A stretch of 64,000 bases of DNA from the NCBI GenBank assembly GCA_963809965.1, contig CAWELU010000013.1:1-64000 (forward strand), in the 5' to 3' direction. Both the position numbers and the translations under genes were made by a program. Origin of the DNA: CAIWHR01 sp963809965 (GTDB lineage: Bacteria; Pseudomonadota; Gammaproteobacteria; Burkholderiales; Casimicrobiaceae). Under the pieces are notes generated by a model, which saw nothing but the letters and a program-made list of their open reading frames with translations, did no database searches and was not told where the DNA came from. Below, piece after piece: positions 1-8,422 of the stretch. Within the stretch, counting starts at the first letter, position 1; each line of letters begins with the position of its first letter.

Positions 1-754
1 GATGCGCACGTCGCCTGGTGCGGAATCAGCCAGTCGACCGCGCTGGCGTCGACGCCGTTCGCGGCGAGCGCTTCGGTGCCGACCTGCGACATCACGTTGA
101 CGGCGAACTTGAACACGGCCGGGCCGTCCATCCGCACGAAGGGCGTCCCGGTGATCTCGCCTCCGGCGACCGATCCTGGCACGCACAGCAGGCTCGCGAT
201 GGCGGCCGTCCGCATGCAGATGCGCCGACACGAATGCCGGGGACCTGCGAGGGCACCAGCACGACGGCGCCGGCGCCATCGCCGAACAGCACGCAGGTTC
301 CGCGGTCGTTCCAGTCGAGAATCCGCGAATAGATCTCCGCGCCGACGACGAGCGCGTTGCGCGCCATGCCGCCCGCGACCATCCGGTCCGCGACGGCGAG
401 TGCGTAGACGAAGCCGCTGCACACCGCCTGCACGTCGAACGCCGGCCCGCCCGGGGCGCCGAGCTTCGCCTGCAGGACGCAGGCCGTCGACGGGAACATC
501 ATGTCCGGCGTCGTCGTCGCGACGATGATGAGATCGACGTCGGCCGGCGCGATGCCTGCCGCGTCGAGCGCCGCGCGCGCGGCGCGCTCGGCGAGATCGC
601 TGGTCTGCTCCGCGGGCGCGGCGATGCGACGCTCGCGGATGCCGGTGCGCGCACGGATCCACGCGTCGCTCGTGTCGACGCTCTTCGCGAGCTCGTGATT
701 GGTGAGAACGTGCGCCGGCAGATAGCTGCCGGTGCCGACGATGCGGCTATGCAT
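1..754 (-). CDS. fabH: 3-oxoacyl-ACP synthase III, frameshifted, 3' end outside window
   Basis: FabH (KAS III) condenses acetyl-CoA with malonyl-ACP to start type II fatty-acid synthesis in the cytoplasm. The N-terminus reads MHSRIVGTGSYLPAHVLTN. The family block around the catalytic Cys (DVQAVCSGFVYAL) and GDGAGAVVL follow. The rest (VRMDGPAVFKF, WLIPHQA) is present in other frames, with one-base breaks near 225, 195 and 10. At the last break the usual IPHQAN.RI motif reads as if one A is missing. The ATG at 754 overlaps the plsX stop by 8 bp (ATGCATAG), which indicates translational coupling. It is the distal visible gene of the DUF177-rpmF-plsX-fabH operon. The identification is secure; the breaks are probably sequence errors. 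Confidence 0.93.
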
Positions 755-1832
755 TGGCGGTCGGCGCTGCGGCGGGTTCACCGGTTCGACCGCCCGCATT
801 CGGCCGCTGGCGGCGTCGAGCAGCCGGCATCGCCGCGACCCGTTGCGCGATCTTGTCGAGCACGCCGTGGGCGACTTCGGCGTAGGCCTTGCGCAGCGCG
901 TGCTTGAACGCGAGCGCATCGGCCGAGCCGTGGCTTTTCACGACGACGCCCTTGAGGCCGATCAGCGTCGCACCGTTGTGCCGCCGCGGATCGATGCGGT
1001 GCTTGAACGCAAGCAGCACCGGGTAGGCGACGAGCGCGGCGAGTCGCGTCAGCAGATTGCGCGTGAACTCGGCCTTGAGCATCTCGTAGAGCATCGTCGC
1101 GAGCCCCTCGGACGCCTTGAGCGCGACGTTGCCGACGAAGCCGTCGCAGACGACGACGTCGGTCGTCCCCTTGAAGATGTCGTCGCCCTCGACGTTGCCG
1201 TAGAAATTGAGGCCGGACGCGCGCAGCAGCTCGCCGGTCTGCTTGGCGAGGTCGTTGCCCTTGATCTCCTCCTCGCCCACGTTGAGGAGCCCGACCGTCG
1301 GGCGCTCGACGCCGTCCACGGCGGCGACCAGCGCCGTCCCCATCACCGCGAACTGGACCAGCTGCTCCGGCGAGCAGTTGACGTTGGCGCCCGAGGTCGA
1401 GCACCGTCACCACGCCGCCGGTTCGGGTCGGCAGCTGCGCCGCGATCGCCGGGCGATCGATGCCGGGCAGCGTCTTCAGGACGAAGCGCGAGATCGCCAT
1501 CAGCGCGCCGGTGTTGCCGGCGGAAACGCAGGCCTGCGCGACCCCGTCCTTGACGAGGTTGATCGCCACGCGCATCGACGAGTCCTTCTTCCTGCGCAGC
1601 GCGTCGGCGGGCGGCTCGTGCATTTCGACGACTTCCGTCGCCGGGTGCAGCGAAAGCCGCCCCGCTGCCGGCGACTTGAGCCGAGCGAGCGCTGCGGCGA
1701 GCGCGGCCTCGCGGCCCACCGCGATCACGCTGCGCGTCGGGCGTTTCCTCGAGAAAGGAAAGCGCCGCCGCAAGCGTGACGACCGGGGCCGTGGTCGCCC
1801 CCCATCGCGTCGACGGCTACCGTGACCGGCAT
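747..1832 (-). CDS. plsX: phosphate acyltransferase PlsX, frameshifted
   Basis: PlsX makes acyl-phosphate from acyl-ACP and supplies the PlsY step of phospholipid synthesis as a peripheral membrane enzyme. The start MPVTVAVDAMGGDHGP at 1832 is the classic PlsX N-terminus. The middle (CVSAGNTGALMAISRFVL, IDRPAIAAQLPT) and the C-terminal part (VCDGFVGNVALKASEGL, HNGATLIGLKG) are all present. They lie in three frames, with breaks near 1795 (C-run), 1738 and 1393; the last looks like an extra G in TCGGGCGCC. The gene lies between rpmF and fabH, as in most Proteobacteria, and overlaps fabH by 8 bp. About 360 residues would be restored, which is the family length. Confidence 0.94.
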
Positions 1833-1985
1833 GTCGTTGGCAGCTCAGGCGCCCATGTGTCGTCGCCGCCTATCGGCCGATGGCCGCCCGGCGCGAACGT
1901 CCGGCTACCGGCTTAATGGTCGGTACGACGTTGCGCCCGCTCGATCGCGGGACGGACGCCGCGACGCCGCTTGCGCCGGCGTTCA

Positions 1986-2168
1986 CTATTCGTCGGCCTT
2001 GGTCTTGACGACCTTCTTGCCGCGGTAGAAGCCGGTCGGGCTGATGTGGTGGCGCCGATGCACTTCGCCGGTGACCGGCTCCACCGCGAGCGGCGGGTTG
2101 GCCAGGAAATCGTGCGCGCGGTGCATGCCGCGCTTCGACGGTGACTTCTTGTTCTGCTGGACAGCCAT
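1986..2168 (-). CDS. rpmF: 50S ribosomal protein L32
   Basis: L32 is a small, basic protein of the large ribosomal subunit. The 60-residue product MAVQQNKKSPSKRGMHRAHD... has the family N-terminus and the C-terminal SPTGFYRGKKVV block. It appears to lack the four-Cys zinc ribbon found in some L32 forms, so it is probably a zinc-independent version, as is usual in Betaproteobacteria. I chose the ATG at 2168 over the longer upstream reading because a strong AGGAGAGGG ribosome site lies just before it and the length matches the family. It sits between the DUF177 gene and plsX. About 150 bp separate it from plsX with no recognisable gene. Confidence 0.95.
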   Translation of the reverse strand: MAVQQNKKSPSKRGMHRAHDFLANPPLAVEPVTGEVHRRHHISPTGFYRGKKVVKTKADE

Positions 2169-2221
2169 GCAACCCTCTCCTATCGTGTCTGCCGGAAGCG
2201 CGTGCCCCCGGCACGGCATCG

Positions 2222-2800
2222 TCATCGCTTCGCCTTCTTGGCGACGTCTCGCCCTTGAGTTCGCCAATGCGCCGAATGCCGTCGCGCCGCGCGGTGCCAT
2301 CGCAGCGTCGCGCGCCTCGGCCGGCGCAGTCGGCCTGCTCGCAACGCGGCGCGAACGGCAAGCTCAGCAGCAATTCGTCCTCGACCAGCGTTACCGCGTC
2401 GAGCGGCGCGCTGGGCGAGCACGACCTCGTGCTCGTCGTCATCGTCGATCCGCGCGAGCTCCGTTTCGTCGCGCGCGAGCAGCAAGCACCGTGCGCTGCG
2501 CCACCGTCCACGAGAACGACTGCAGGCAACGCTGGCAGACGAGCGGAACCGCGCCGTCGATGCCGATCTCCAGCGCCGGGTGTCCCCGATCGCATCGGTG
2601 GTCCCGACGATCCGCCACGCGATCCGCGCGTCGCCGCCTTCCGGATCGAGGCGGTCGACCACGCGCGGCAGCGTCGCGGCGTCGATCTGGCCGGTGATGC
2701 TTGCCTGCCGGCGCGCCAGGTCGAAGCCGTCGAAATGTCCGGCGCGACGCGCTGTCGTCACACCTGCACTGCGTGCCGCCGTTGCGTGCCGCCCTGACAT
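2222..2800 (-). CDS. DUF177 (YceD-type) protein, frameshifted
   Basis: This is the conserved partner of rpmF. YceD/DUF177 proteins are linked to 23S rRNA and L32 accumulation; the exact biochemistry is not settled. The start MSGRHATAARSAGV at 2800 follows a good GGAGG site. The diagnostic VPLVCQRCLQSF motif and the acidic tail with VEDELLLSLPFAP and a basic C-terminus (DVAKKAKR) are all present but spread over three frames. Breaks fall near 2600, 2510, 2430 and 2250. The restored length is about 190 residues, as expected. It is the first gene of the rpmF-plsX-fabH operon. The family is certain from motif and position; the exact sequence is not. Confidence 0.85.
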   Translation of the reverse strand: MSGRHATAARSAGVTTARRAGHFDGFDLARRQASITGQIDAATLPRVVDRLDPEGGDARIAWRIVGTTDAIGDTRRWRSASTARFRSSASVACSRSRGRWRSARCLLLARDETELARIDDDDEHEVVLAQRAARRGNAGRGRIAAELAVRAALRAGRLRRPRRATLRWHRAARRHSAHWRTQGRDVAKKAKR

Positions 2801-2914
2801 CCTGCCTCCGTCCCGATTCCGCGCCGCGGAGCCGATCGCGACTCGGGTCCCGCTCGCCAGCCGGACGGCAATGCCCAACCAGCGCACGCTTGGGCCGGCC
2901 GCTAAAAACGTTGG

Positions 2915-2945
2915 ATAATAGCGCTGAATCTGCAGCTTGTGTCAA
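2915..2945 (-). promoter_or_regulatory. sigma70-type promoter for the DUF177-rpmF-plsX-fabH operon
   Basis: On the minus strand TTGACA (2945-2940) is followed after 19 bp by TATTAT (2920-2915), about 115 bp upstream of the DUF177 start. The -35 is a perfect consensus and the -10 is good, but the spacer is two bases longer than optimal. It lies in the divergent region shared with maf and is the only strong match there. Confidence 0.5.
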
Positions 2946-3018
2946 AAATGTCTGCAAAAACAATAGCCAACACCGCGCCTTCGCCGGCCCCGCCCGGGTC
3001 CTGCCCGGGATCCGGCCG

Positions 3019-3608
3019 TTGGTGCTCGCTTCGACGTCACGCTACCGCCGCATGCTGCTCGAGCGGTTGGGTGTCCCGTTCGTCGCCGTTGCACCGGCAG
3101 GCCGACGAGGCCGCGCTTGCCGGGCGAAACACCTGCTGCGAACCGCACTGCGGCTATCCGAGGCAAAGGCTCGCAGCGTCGCCGCGACGTATCCCGACTC
3201 GCTCATCATCGGTTCCGACCAGGTTGCCGACTGCGATGGCGAGCCGGTCGGCAAGCCCGGCACTCACGCAGCGGGCCGTGGTCCAACTCGAGTCGGCTTT
3301 CCGGCCGCACCGTCGTCTTCCACACGGGGCTCGCGTTGCTCGACACGGCGACCGGTCGATGCCAGGCGGAACTGGTCGACGTTCGCAGCACGTTTCGCCT
3401 GCTGCCGGCGGCGGAGATCGAGGCGTACCTTCGACGCGAGCAGCCCTACGATTGCGCCGGCGCAGTCCGGTCCGAGGGTTTGGGCATCGCACTGTTCGAA
3501 CGAATCGAAAGCGACGATCCGACCGCGCTGATCGGGCTGCCGTTGATTCGCCTTACCGCGATGCTGCGCACGGCCGGCTATCCCCTGCTCGTGAGCGCGA
3601 GTCCATGA
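3019..3608 (+). CDS. maf: Maf-family nucleoside triphosphate pyrophosphatase, frameshifted
   Basis: Maf proteins hydrolyse non-canonical or modified nucleotides (dTTP/UTP or m7GTP) to monophosphates and affect division. The opening LVLASTSRYRRMLLERLGV, the central DSLIIGSDQVADCDG, and the C-terminal REQPYDCAGAVRSEGLGIAL and GLPLIRLTAML are textbook YceF-type Maf. Breaks cluster at about 3097-3150 (three) and 3277. No ATG lies right before the first motif; TTG at 3019 or GTG at 3022 are the nearest in-frame starts, so the start is uncertain. It faces the DUF177 operon and runs into the methylase gene at 3605, which its stop overlaps. PYDCAGAVRSEGLG favours the YceF (m7GTP) subgroup by resemblance only. 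Confidence 0.88.
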
Positions 3609-4315
3609 CCGGCCGGCTCTACCTCGTGCCGAATCTCCTCGGCGCCGTCCCGCCGGAGAATGTGCTGCCGGCGCGCACGATTGCGGTCGCACGTGGTCTC
3701 GCGCATTTCGTCGTCGAGAACGCCAAGCCCGCGCGCGCGTTCCTGAAGTCGCTGTCGCCGGCGCTGCCGCTGCAGCAGATTGCAGTCGAAGAGGTCGGCG
3801 CCACGCCAACGCCCGAGCGCTGCGCGGAACTCCTGGCCCCGGCCCGCGCCGGCCACGACATCGGCCTGCTGTCCGATGCCGGATGTCCCGGCGTCGCCGA
3901 TCCCGGCGCGCTCCTCGTCGCTGCCGCGCATCGGGAAGGCATCGTCGTCGTCCCGCTCGTCGGGCCATCGTCGGTCGTGCTGGCCCTGATGGCCTCTGGC
4001 ATGAACGGCCAGGGGTTCGCGTTCCACGGCTACCTGCCGGTGAAGGCGGAAGCGCGTACGGAGGCGATTCGCCGGCTCGAGGCCGACTCGCAGCGCACCG
4101 GTTACGCGCAGCTCTTCATCGAAACGCCCGTATCGCAATGCCGCGCTGCTCGCTGCACTCGTTGCGACCTGCCGGCCAGCGACGCGCCTGTGCGTCGCCG
4201 CCGATCTGACGCTCGCCGACGGAATCGGTGCACTCGCGTACGATTCGCGAGTGGCGCGGCCGTGGATTTCACGCGCTGGGCGAAGCGGCCGGCGATGTTC
4301 GTGCTGCAGGGCTAG
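3605..4315 (+). CDS. RsmI-like SAM-dependent (tetrapyrrole methylase fold) methyltransferase, frameshifted
   Basis: The protein begins MTGRLYLVPNLLGAVPPENV and contains the family signatures GLLSDAGCPGVADPGALLV and PLVGPSSVVLALMASGMNGQ, then FAFHGYLPVK. This is the shorter RsmI relative that follows maf in many Betaproteobacteria. True RsmI methylates the ribose of C1402 in 16S rRNA; whether this paralogue does so is not shown by the sequence. Breaks lie near 4130 (ACGCCCGTATCG, apparently one extra C before an ETPYRNAALLAALV-like stretch) and near 4258. It overlaps the maf stop by a few bases and its own stop overlaps the stop of the convergent CBS gene. Confidence 0.85.
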   Translation: MTGRLYLVPNLLGAVPPENVLPARTIAVARGLAHFVVENAKPARAFLKSLSPALPLQQIAVEEVGATPTPERCAELLAPARAGHDIGLLSDAGCPGVADPGALLVAAAHREGIVVVPLVGPSSVVLALMASGMNGQGFAFHGYLPVKAEARTEAIRRLEADSQRTGYAQLFIETPVSQCRAARCTRCDLPASDAPVRRRRSDARRRNRCTRVRFASGAAVDFTRWAKRPAMFVLQG

Positions 4316-4794
4316 CGCTGCCGATGGGGACGGTGTTCGACGTCCTCGGGCGTCACGTCAGGCGCGCTGTCGCTGATGTAGCTCTTGAGCATCCGGTTCT
4401 CGAGGCTTTGCTCCTCGTAGGACCGCCTTCGCAACGTCGTGGAACGAGACCACGCCGAGCAGCGTTGCCCCGTCCATCACCGGCACGTAGCGGGCGTGGC
4501 GCTCGAGCATGATCCGCCGCAGTTCCATCACGTCGATCGTCGGCGCGGCCGTGAGCGGTTCGCGGACGACGATCGCGCTCACCTTGAGCTCGCCCAGGTG
4601 CCCCGCCGCGCTCGGCGAGCGCCTGCAGCACTTCGGCGAAGGTGACCAGCCCCGCCATCCTGCCGCGGTCCATCACGACGAGCGAGCCGATGTCGAGCTG
4701 CGCCATCGACCTTCACCGCGTCGAGCACCGGCGCGTCCGGCGGGGTCGTGTACAGCGCGTTGCCCTTGATGCGCAGGATTTCGCTGACGAGCAT
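4312..4794 (-). CDS. two-CBS-domain protein, frameshifted
   Basis: Tandem CBS domains bind adenosyl ligands and usually sense energy charge; stand-alone versions have no assigned partner. The start MLVSEILRIKGNALYTTPPD at 4794 follows a GGGAGGTGGG site. The first CBS domain has IGSLVVMDRGRMAGLVTFAE, and the second has RHARYVPVMDGATLLGVVSFHD. The tail reads EEQSLENRMLKSYISD. Breaks lie near 4705, 4600 and 4425. The restored length is about 160 residues with no other domain. The TAG stop shares a CTAG palindrome with the stop of the convergent methyltransferase gene. Confidence 0.82.
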
Positions 4795-4992
4795 CCCACC
4801 TCCCTGGACGCTACCTCTGCCGAACGTGTTGCGTCTCGGTCAGAGTACTCCCGGCGCGCAGTGCAGCGCAACACGCGCGACTTTAGCCACTGCGCCGGAA
4901 TCTGGCCAAGCGCGCATGGACTGTGGAACACAACGCCGCCGGCGGCGCAGAGTGGACGCTGTCGCTCCCCTGCAACCGGGTGCCGGCGTGAC

Positions 4993-5011
4993 GCCGAGCC
5001 TTAGGCTCGGC
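4993..5011. repeat. perfect 8-bp inverted repeat with 3-nt loop
   Basis: GCCGAGCC and GGCTCGGC flank TTA. No T-run follows on either strand, so it does not look like a classical intrinsic terminator. It lies about 40 bp before the putative -35 of the TRAP operon and could be an operator. Confidence 0.6.
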
Positions 5012-5048
5012 CTCGGGCCCGCATGCGCCTGGATTCACGGGCAATCGA

Positions 5049-5077
5049 TTGCCTCACCAATTAGCGAGGTTTACCAT
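5049..5077 (+). promoter_or_regulatory. possible sigma70-type promoter for the TRAP-amidase operon
   Basis: TTGCCT (5049-5054), a 17-bp spacer and TACCAT (5072-5077) match the consensus at four positions each. The predicted start near 5084 would leave a leader of about 110 nt before dctP. The match is weak but its spacing is ideal and no better candidate is visible. Confidence 0.35.
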
Positions 5078-5194
5078 GTATTTGGCTCTTGGCTTTCCGG
5101 CTGGCGTCGCGAGTATGACCGAGATGATTTCTATGCCGGTCCCGATGGCGTGAAGTCTTGTCAATGCAATACTTCCGCAGGAGGAAAAGGATAT

Positions 5195-6373
5195 ATGAAT
5201 ACCGAATCGAGCAAGACTACAACAGAGGTCGCCACCATCCCGACGGAGCCGGCCAAGCAAGCCAAACCCTCACGCCGCAAGTTCCTGACCGGTGCTGCGG
5301 CCGGCGCCGGTGCCGCAATAACAGGTTTCCCGATGATCTCGGTGGCGCAGTCGCCGATCGTGCTAAAGATGCAGGGCGTGTGGGGCGCGAAGGACATCTT
5401 CAATGAAATGGCCGAGGAGTACGTCAAGCGCGTGAACGAGATGGCCGGCGGGCGGTTGCGCATCGACTATCTCCTTACGGGCTCGGTCGTGAAGACGTTC
5501 GAGGTTATGGACGCGGTGAGCAAGGGCGTGCTCGATGCCGGCCACAACGTGCCCGTGTACTGGTACGGCAAGAGCAAGGTCGCGTCGCTGTTCGGCTCGG
5601 GTCCGATCAACGGCGCCGACGCGCAACAGACGCTGGCGTGGATCTATCGCGGCGGCGGGCTGCAGCTCTATAACGAACTGCTGACCAAGCTCAACCTCAA
5701 CGTGGTCGGCTTCTTCGCCATGCCGATGCCGACCCAGCCGCTCGGCTGGTTCAAGAAACCCATCAAGGACGCTTCGGAGCTGAAGGGCCTCAAGTACCGC
5801 ACCGTGGGCCTCGCCGCCGACCTGTTCCAGGAAATGGGCACAAAGGTGACCCAGCTGCCAGGCGGCGAGATCATGCCCGCGCTGGAAAAGGGCGTGATCG
5901 ACGCGTTCGAGTTCAACAATCCGACCTCGGACATGCGTTTCGGCGCGCAGGACGTGATCAAGAACTACATGATGGGCAGCTACCACCAGGCGATGGAATT
6001 CTTCGAGATCATCTTCAACAAGACCAAGTGGAATACGATTCCGAAGGACCTGCAGGCGATCCTGCAATACGGCGTCGAGGCCGCCAGCTCGTCGAACTGG
6101 TGGACGGCGATGGACAACTACTCGCGGGACCTGCAGGACCTGATCAGCAAGCACAAGGTCAACGTGATCCGCACGCCGAAGTCGGTCATGGCCGAGCAGC
6201 TCAAGGCCTGGGACGTCCTGACCAAGAGGCTCTCGGACGAGGACCCGTTCTTCGCCAAGGTGGTCGAGTCGCAGCGCGCCTGGGCTAAGCGTGTCGCGTT
6301 TTACATGTTCTTCAACGAAGCCGACTACAAGCTCGGCTACGAGCACGTGTTCAAGACCACGCTGCAGACCTGA
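5195..6373 (+). CDS. dctP: TRAP transporter substrate-binding protein (DctP family), Tat-exported
   Basis: This is the periplasmic binding component of a tripartite ATP-independent importer. The ATG at 5195 has a strong AGGAGGA ribosome site about 10 bp upstream. Residues 26-31 (SRRKFL) form a twin-arginine motif, followed by a hydrophobic stretch and probable cleavage after the VAQ near residue 52. Export would therefore occur folded, via Tat. The body contains GLKYRTVGLAADLFQEMG and ALEKGVIDAFEFNNP, typical of the group often annotated for mannitol/chloroaromatic compounds and 2-oxoacids. The ligand cannot be read from sequence. Length is 392 aa with no frame break. dctQ and dctM follow. 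Confidence 0.93.
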   Translation: MNTESSKTTTEVATIPTEPAKQAKPSRRKFLTGAAAGAGAAITGFPMISVAQSPIVLKMQGVWGAKDIFNEMAEEYVKRVNEMAGGRLRIDYLLTGSVVKTFEVMDAVSKGVLDAGHNVPVYWYGKSKVASLFGSGPINGADAQQTLAWIYRGGGLQLYNELLTKLNLNVVGFFAMPMPTQPLGWFKKPIKDASELKGLKYRTVGLAADLFQEMGTKVTQLPGGEIMPALEKGVIDAFEFNNPTSDMRFGAQDVIKNYMMGSYHQAMEFFEIIFNKTKWNTIPKDLQAILQYGVEAASSSNWWTAMDNYSRDLQDLISKHKVNVIRTPKSVMAEQLKAWDVLTKRLSDEDPFFAKVVESQRAWAKRVAFYMFFNEADYKLGYEHVFKTTLQT

Positions 6374-6393
6374 GGCCCGGCCGGACATCAGCG

Positions 6394-6432
6394 AAAACCG
6401 GGGTGGCACCGCAGGGCGCCGCCCCGGTTTTT
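6394..6432 (+). terminator. intercistronic hairpin with U-tract between dctP and dctQ
   Basis: AAAACCGGGG (6394-6403) pairs perfectly with CCCCGGTTTT (6422-6431), around an 18-nt loop, and a T-run follows. It has the form of a rho-independent terminator inside the operon. Such sites often let the binding protein be made in excess over the membrane subunits, either by partial termination or by protecting the upstream mRNA end. Confidence 0.75.
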
Positions 6433-6455
6433 CTTTCCCTAACCGAGGTCAAACC

Positions 6456-7076
6456 ATGCTCCAGCGTCTGATCTATACCATCGACCAGCTGACCAAGACG
6501 GTCGGCCACGGGTTCGCCTGGTGCATCATCATCGTGACGTTCGGCACCTGCTACGAGGTGTTCGTGCGCTACGTGCTCAACGACCCGACGAGTTGGGCGT
6601 TCGACATGAGCTACCTGATGTACGGCGCGGTCTTCTACATGGCCGGCGCGTACACGCTCTCGCGCGGCGGACACGTGCGCGCCGACATGTTCTACCGGCT
6701 CTGGCCGGAACGCACCCAGGCCGCCGTGGAGCTCGTGCTGTACGTGATCTTCTTCTTTCCTGGCATTCTCGCCCTGGTCATCGCCGGCTGGGGCTACGGC
6801 TTCGAGTCGATGCGCATCCGCGAGGTCAGCGTCAACAGCCCGGCGGGCGTGCCGATCTGGCCGCTCAAGATGATGATCCCGGTCGGCGGCGCATTGATCG
6901 CGCTGCAGGGGTTCGCCGAAGTCCTGCGCTGCGTGCTGTGCCTGCGCGACGGCCGCTGGGCCGGGCGCCTGCACGACGTCGAGGAACTCGAAAAGCAGAT
7001 CCTGGAACAGCACGCGCGCGAGGCCGAAGCGCAGGCCGCGCGGGTGGCGCAGGCGGTACAGGGAGGCACGCGATGA
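6456..7076 (+). CDS. dctQ: TRAP transporter small permease subunit (DctQ family)
   Basis: This is the small four-helix membrane subunit that bridges the binding protein and the large permease. The 206-residue product has hydrophobic segments around residues 20-40, 55-70, 90-115 and 135-155, and a charged, coiled-coil-like C-terminal tail rich in E, Q and A. The FRYVLNDP and WAFDMSYLMYG segments are typical of DctQ proteins of the mannitol/chloroaromatic-type group. The ATG at 6456 follows an accgagg site. Its stop overlaps the dctM start by 4 bp (ATGA). No frame break was seen. Confidence 0.92.
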   Translation: MLQRLIYTIDQLTKTVGHGFAWCIIIVTFGTCYEVFVRYVLNDPTSWAFDMSYLMYGAVFYMAGAYTLSRGGHVRADMFYRLWPERTQAAVELVLYVIFFFPGILALVIAGWGYGFESMRIREVSVNSPAGVPIWPLKMMIPVGGALIALQGFAEVLRCVLCLRDGRWAGRLHDVEELEKQILEQHAREAEAQAARVAQAVQGGTR

Positions 7077-8419
7077 GCGATCCGGGTGTTGCCCTGACGA
7101 TGCTCGGCATCCTGGTCTTCACGATCATGATCGGCTTTCCGGTCGCGTTCACTTTGATGGCGCTGGGCGTGGGGTTCGGCTACTACGCCTACTTCCAGCC
7201 GCACCAGGACTTTTTCGACAACCGGGTGTTCTATCTGCTCACGCAGAACACCTTCACGGTGCTCAACAACGACGCGCTGGTGTCGATCCCGCTGTTCCTG
7301 CTGATGGGTTACCTGGTCGAGCGGGCCAATATTCTCGACAACCTGTTCAAGAGCCTGCAGATCGCGCTCAAGCGGGTTCCCGGCGCGCTCGCGGTGGCCA
7401 CACTCGCCACCTGCGCGCTGTTCGCGACGGCGACCGGCATCGTCGGCGCGGTCGTAACGTTGATGGGCATGCTCGCCTTCCCGCAGATGATCAAGGCGGG
7501 CTACGACACGCGCCTGGCCTCCGGCGTGGTCTGCGCCGGCGGCTGCCTTGGCATCCTGATCCCGCCGTCGATCATGCTGATCGTCTACGGCGCGGTGGCC
7601 GGCATATCCGTGGTCAAGCTCTACGCGGCCGCTATGATCCCGGGCTTCCTGCTCGCCGGGATGTACATCGTCTACGTGATGGTTCTGGCACTGATCAAGC
7701 CGCAGCTCGCGCCGCCTCTGCCGAAGGGTGAGGGCGAGGTCAGCATGGGCGAACTGATCGCGATGCTGGCGAAATCGTTTTTCCCGCTCGCGCTGCTGAT
7801 CCTGTCGGTGCTGGGCGCGATCATGTTCGGGCTGGCAACGCCGACCGAAGCGGCGTCGGTCGGCGCGTTCGGCGCCATGGTGCTGGCCGCCAGCTACCGT
7901 TCGCTGACCTGGCAGCGATTGCGCGAGGCGGTGTTCCTCACCGCGCGCACCTCGGCGATGGTGTGCTGGCTGTTCGTCGGTTCGGCGACCTTCGCGTCGA
8001 TCTTCGCCTACCTCGGCGGCAACGTGCTGATCAAGGATTTCGTGCTCGGCATGAACCTCAATCCGATCACCTTCCTGCTGCTGTCGCAGGCGATCATCTT
8101 CATCCTCGGCTGGCCGCTCGAATGGACCGAGATCATCATCATCTTCGTGCCGATCTTCCTGCCGATGCTGTCGCACTTCGACATCGATCCGATGATCTTC
8201 GGCATCCTGGTGGCGATCAACCTGCAGACCGCGTTCCTGTCGCCGCCGATGGCGATGGCGGCCTACTACCTCAAGGGCGTCAGCCCGCCTTCCGTGCTGC
8301 TCACGCAGATCTTCAGCGGCTGCATGCCGTTCGTCTACATCGTGCTGGTGACGATGCTGATCATCTACGTGTTTCCGCAGGTCGCGCTTTGGCTGCCGGG
8401 CGCCCTTTACAGCAGTTGA
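7073..8419 (+). CDS. dctM: TRAP transporter large permease subunit (DctM family)
   Basis: This is the large, roughly 12-helix permease of the TRAP system, which couples uptake to a sodium or proton gradient. Family signatures visible are SIPLFLLMGYLVERANI, ATATGIVGAVVTLMG, CAGGCLGILIPPSIMLIVYG, GLATPTEAASVGAFGA and NLQTAFLSPPMAMAAYYLKG. Length is 448 aa, somewhat above the usual 425-430, with a short charged insertion near residue 220. The start is coupled to dctQ by a 4-bp overlap and its stop lies 3 bp before the amidase ATG, so all four genes are probably one transcript. Confidence 0.95.
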   Translation: MSDPGVALTMLGILVFTIMIGFPVAFTLMALGVGFGYYAYFQPHQDFFDNRVFYLLTQNTFTVLNNDALVSIPLFLLMGYLVERANILDNLFKSLQIALKRVPGALAVATLATCALFATATGIVGAVVTLMGMLAFPQMIKAGYDTRLASGVVCAGGCLGILIPPSIMLIVYGAVAGISVVKLYAAAMIPGFLLAGMYIVYVMVLALIKPQLAPPLPKGEGEVSMGELIAMLAKSFFPLALLILSVLGAIMFGLATPTEAASVGAFGAMVLAASYRSLTWQRLREAVFLTARTSAMVCWLFVGSATFASIFAYLGGNVLIKDFVLGMNLNPITFLLLSQAIIFILGWPLEWTEIIIIFVPIFLPMLSHFDIDPMIFGILVAINLQTAFLSPPMAMAAYYLKGVSPPSVLLTQIFSGCMPFVYIVLVTMLIIYVFPQVALWLPGALYSS

Positions 8420-8422
8420 GGC

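Larger units (their letters stand above)
4795..5194. other. intergenic region between CBS gene and TRAP operon
   Basis: This 400 bp divergent gap has no credible gene on either strand. It contains a 14-bp palindrome of alternating CGCCGCC/GGCGGCG type at 4934-4947, an 8-bp perfect hairpin at 4993-5011 and a weak promoter match at 5049-5077 reading toward the TRAP genes. Its lower GC and TRAP-proximal position suggest it holds the control region of the transport operon. Confidence 0.6.

Noticed and set aside
5060..5130. Sigma54 promoter before dctP (GG...GC words)
   Set aside because: No GG/GC pair has the required 10-bp spacing in a proper context; a weak sigma70 match fits better.
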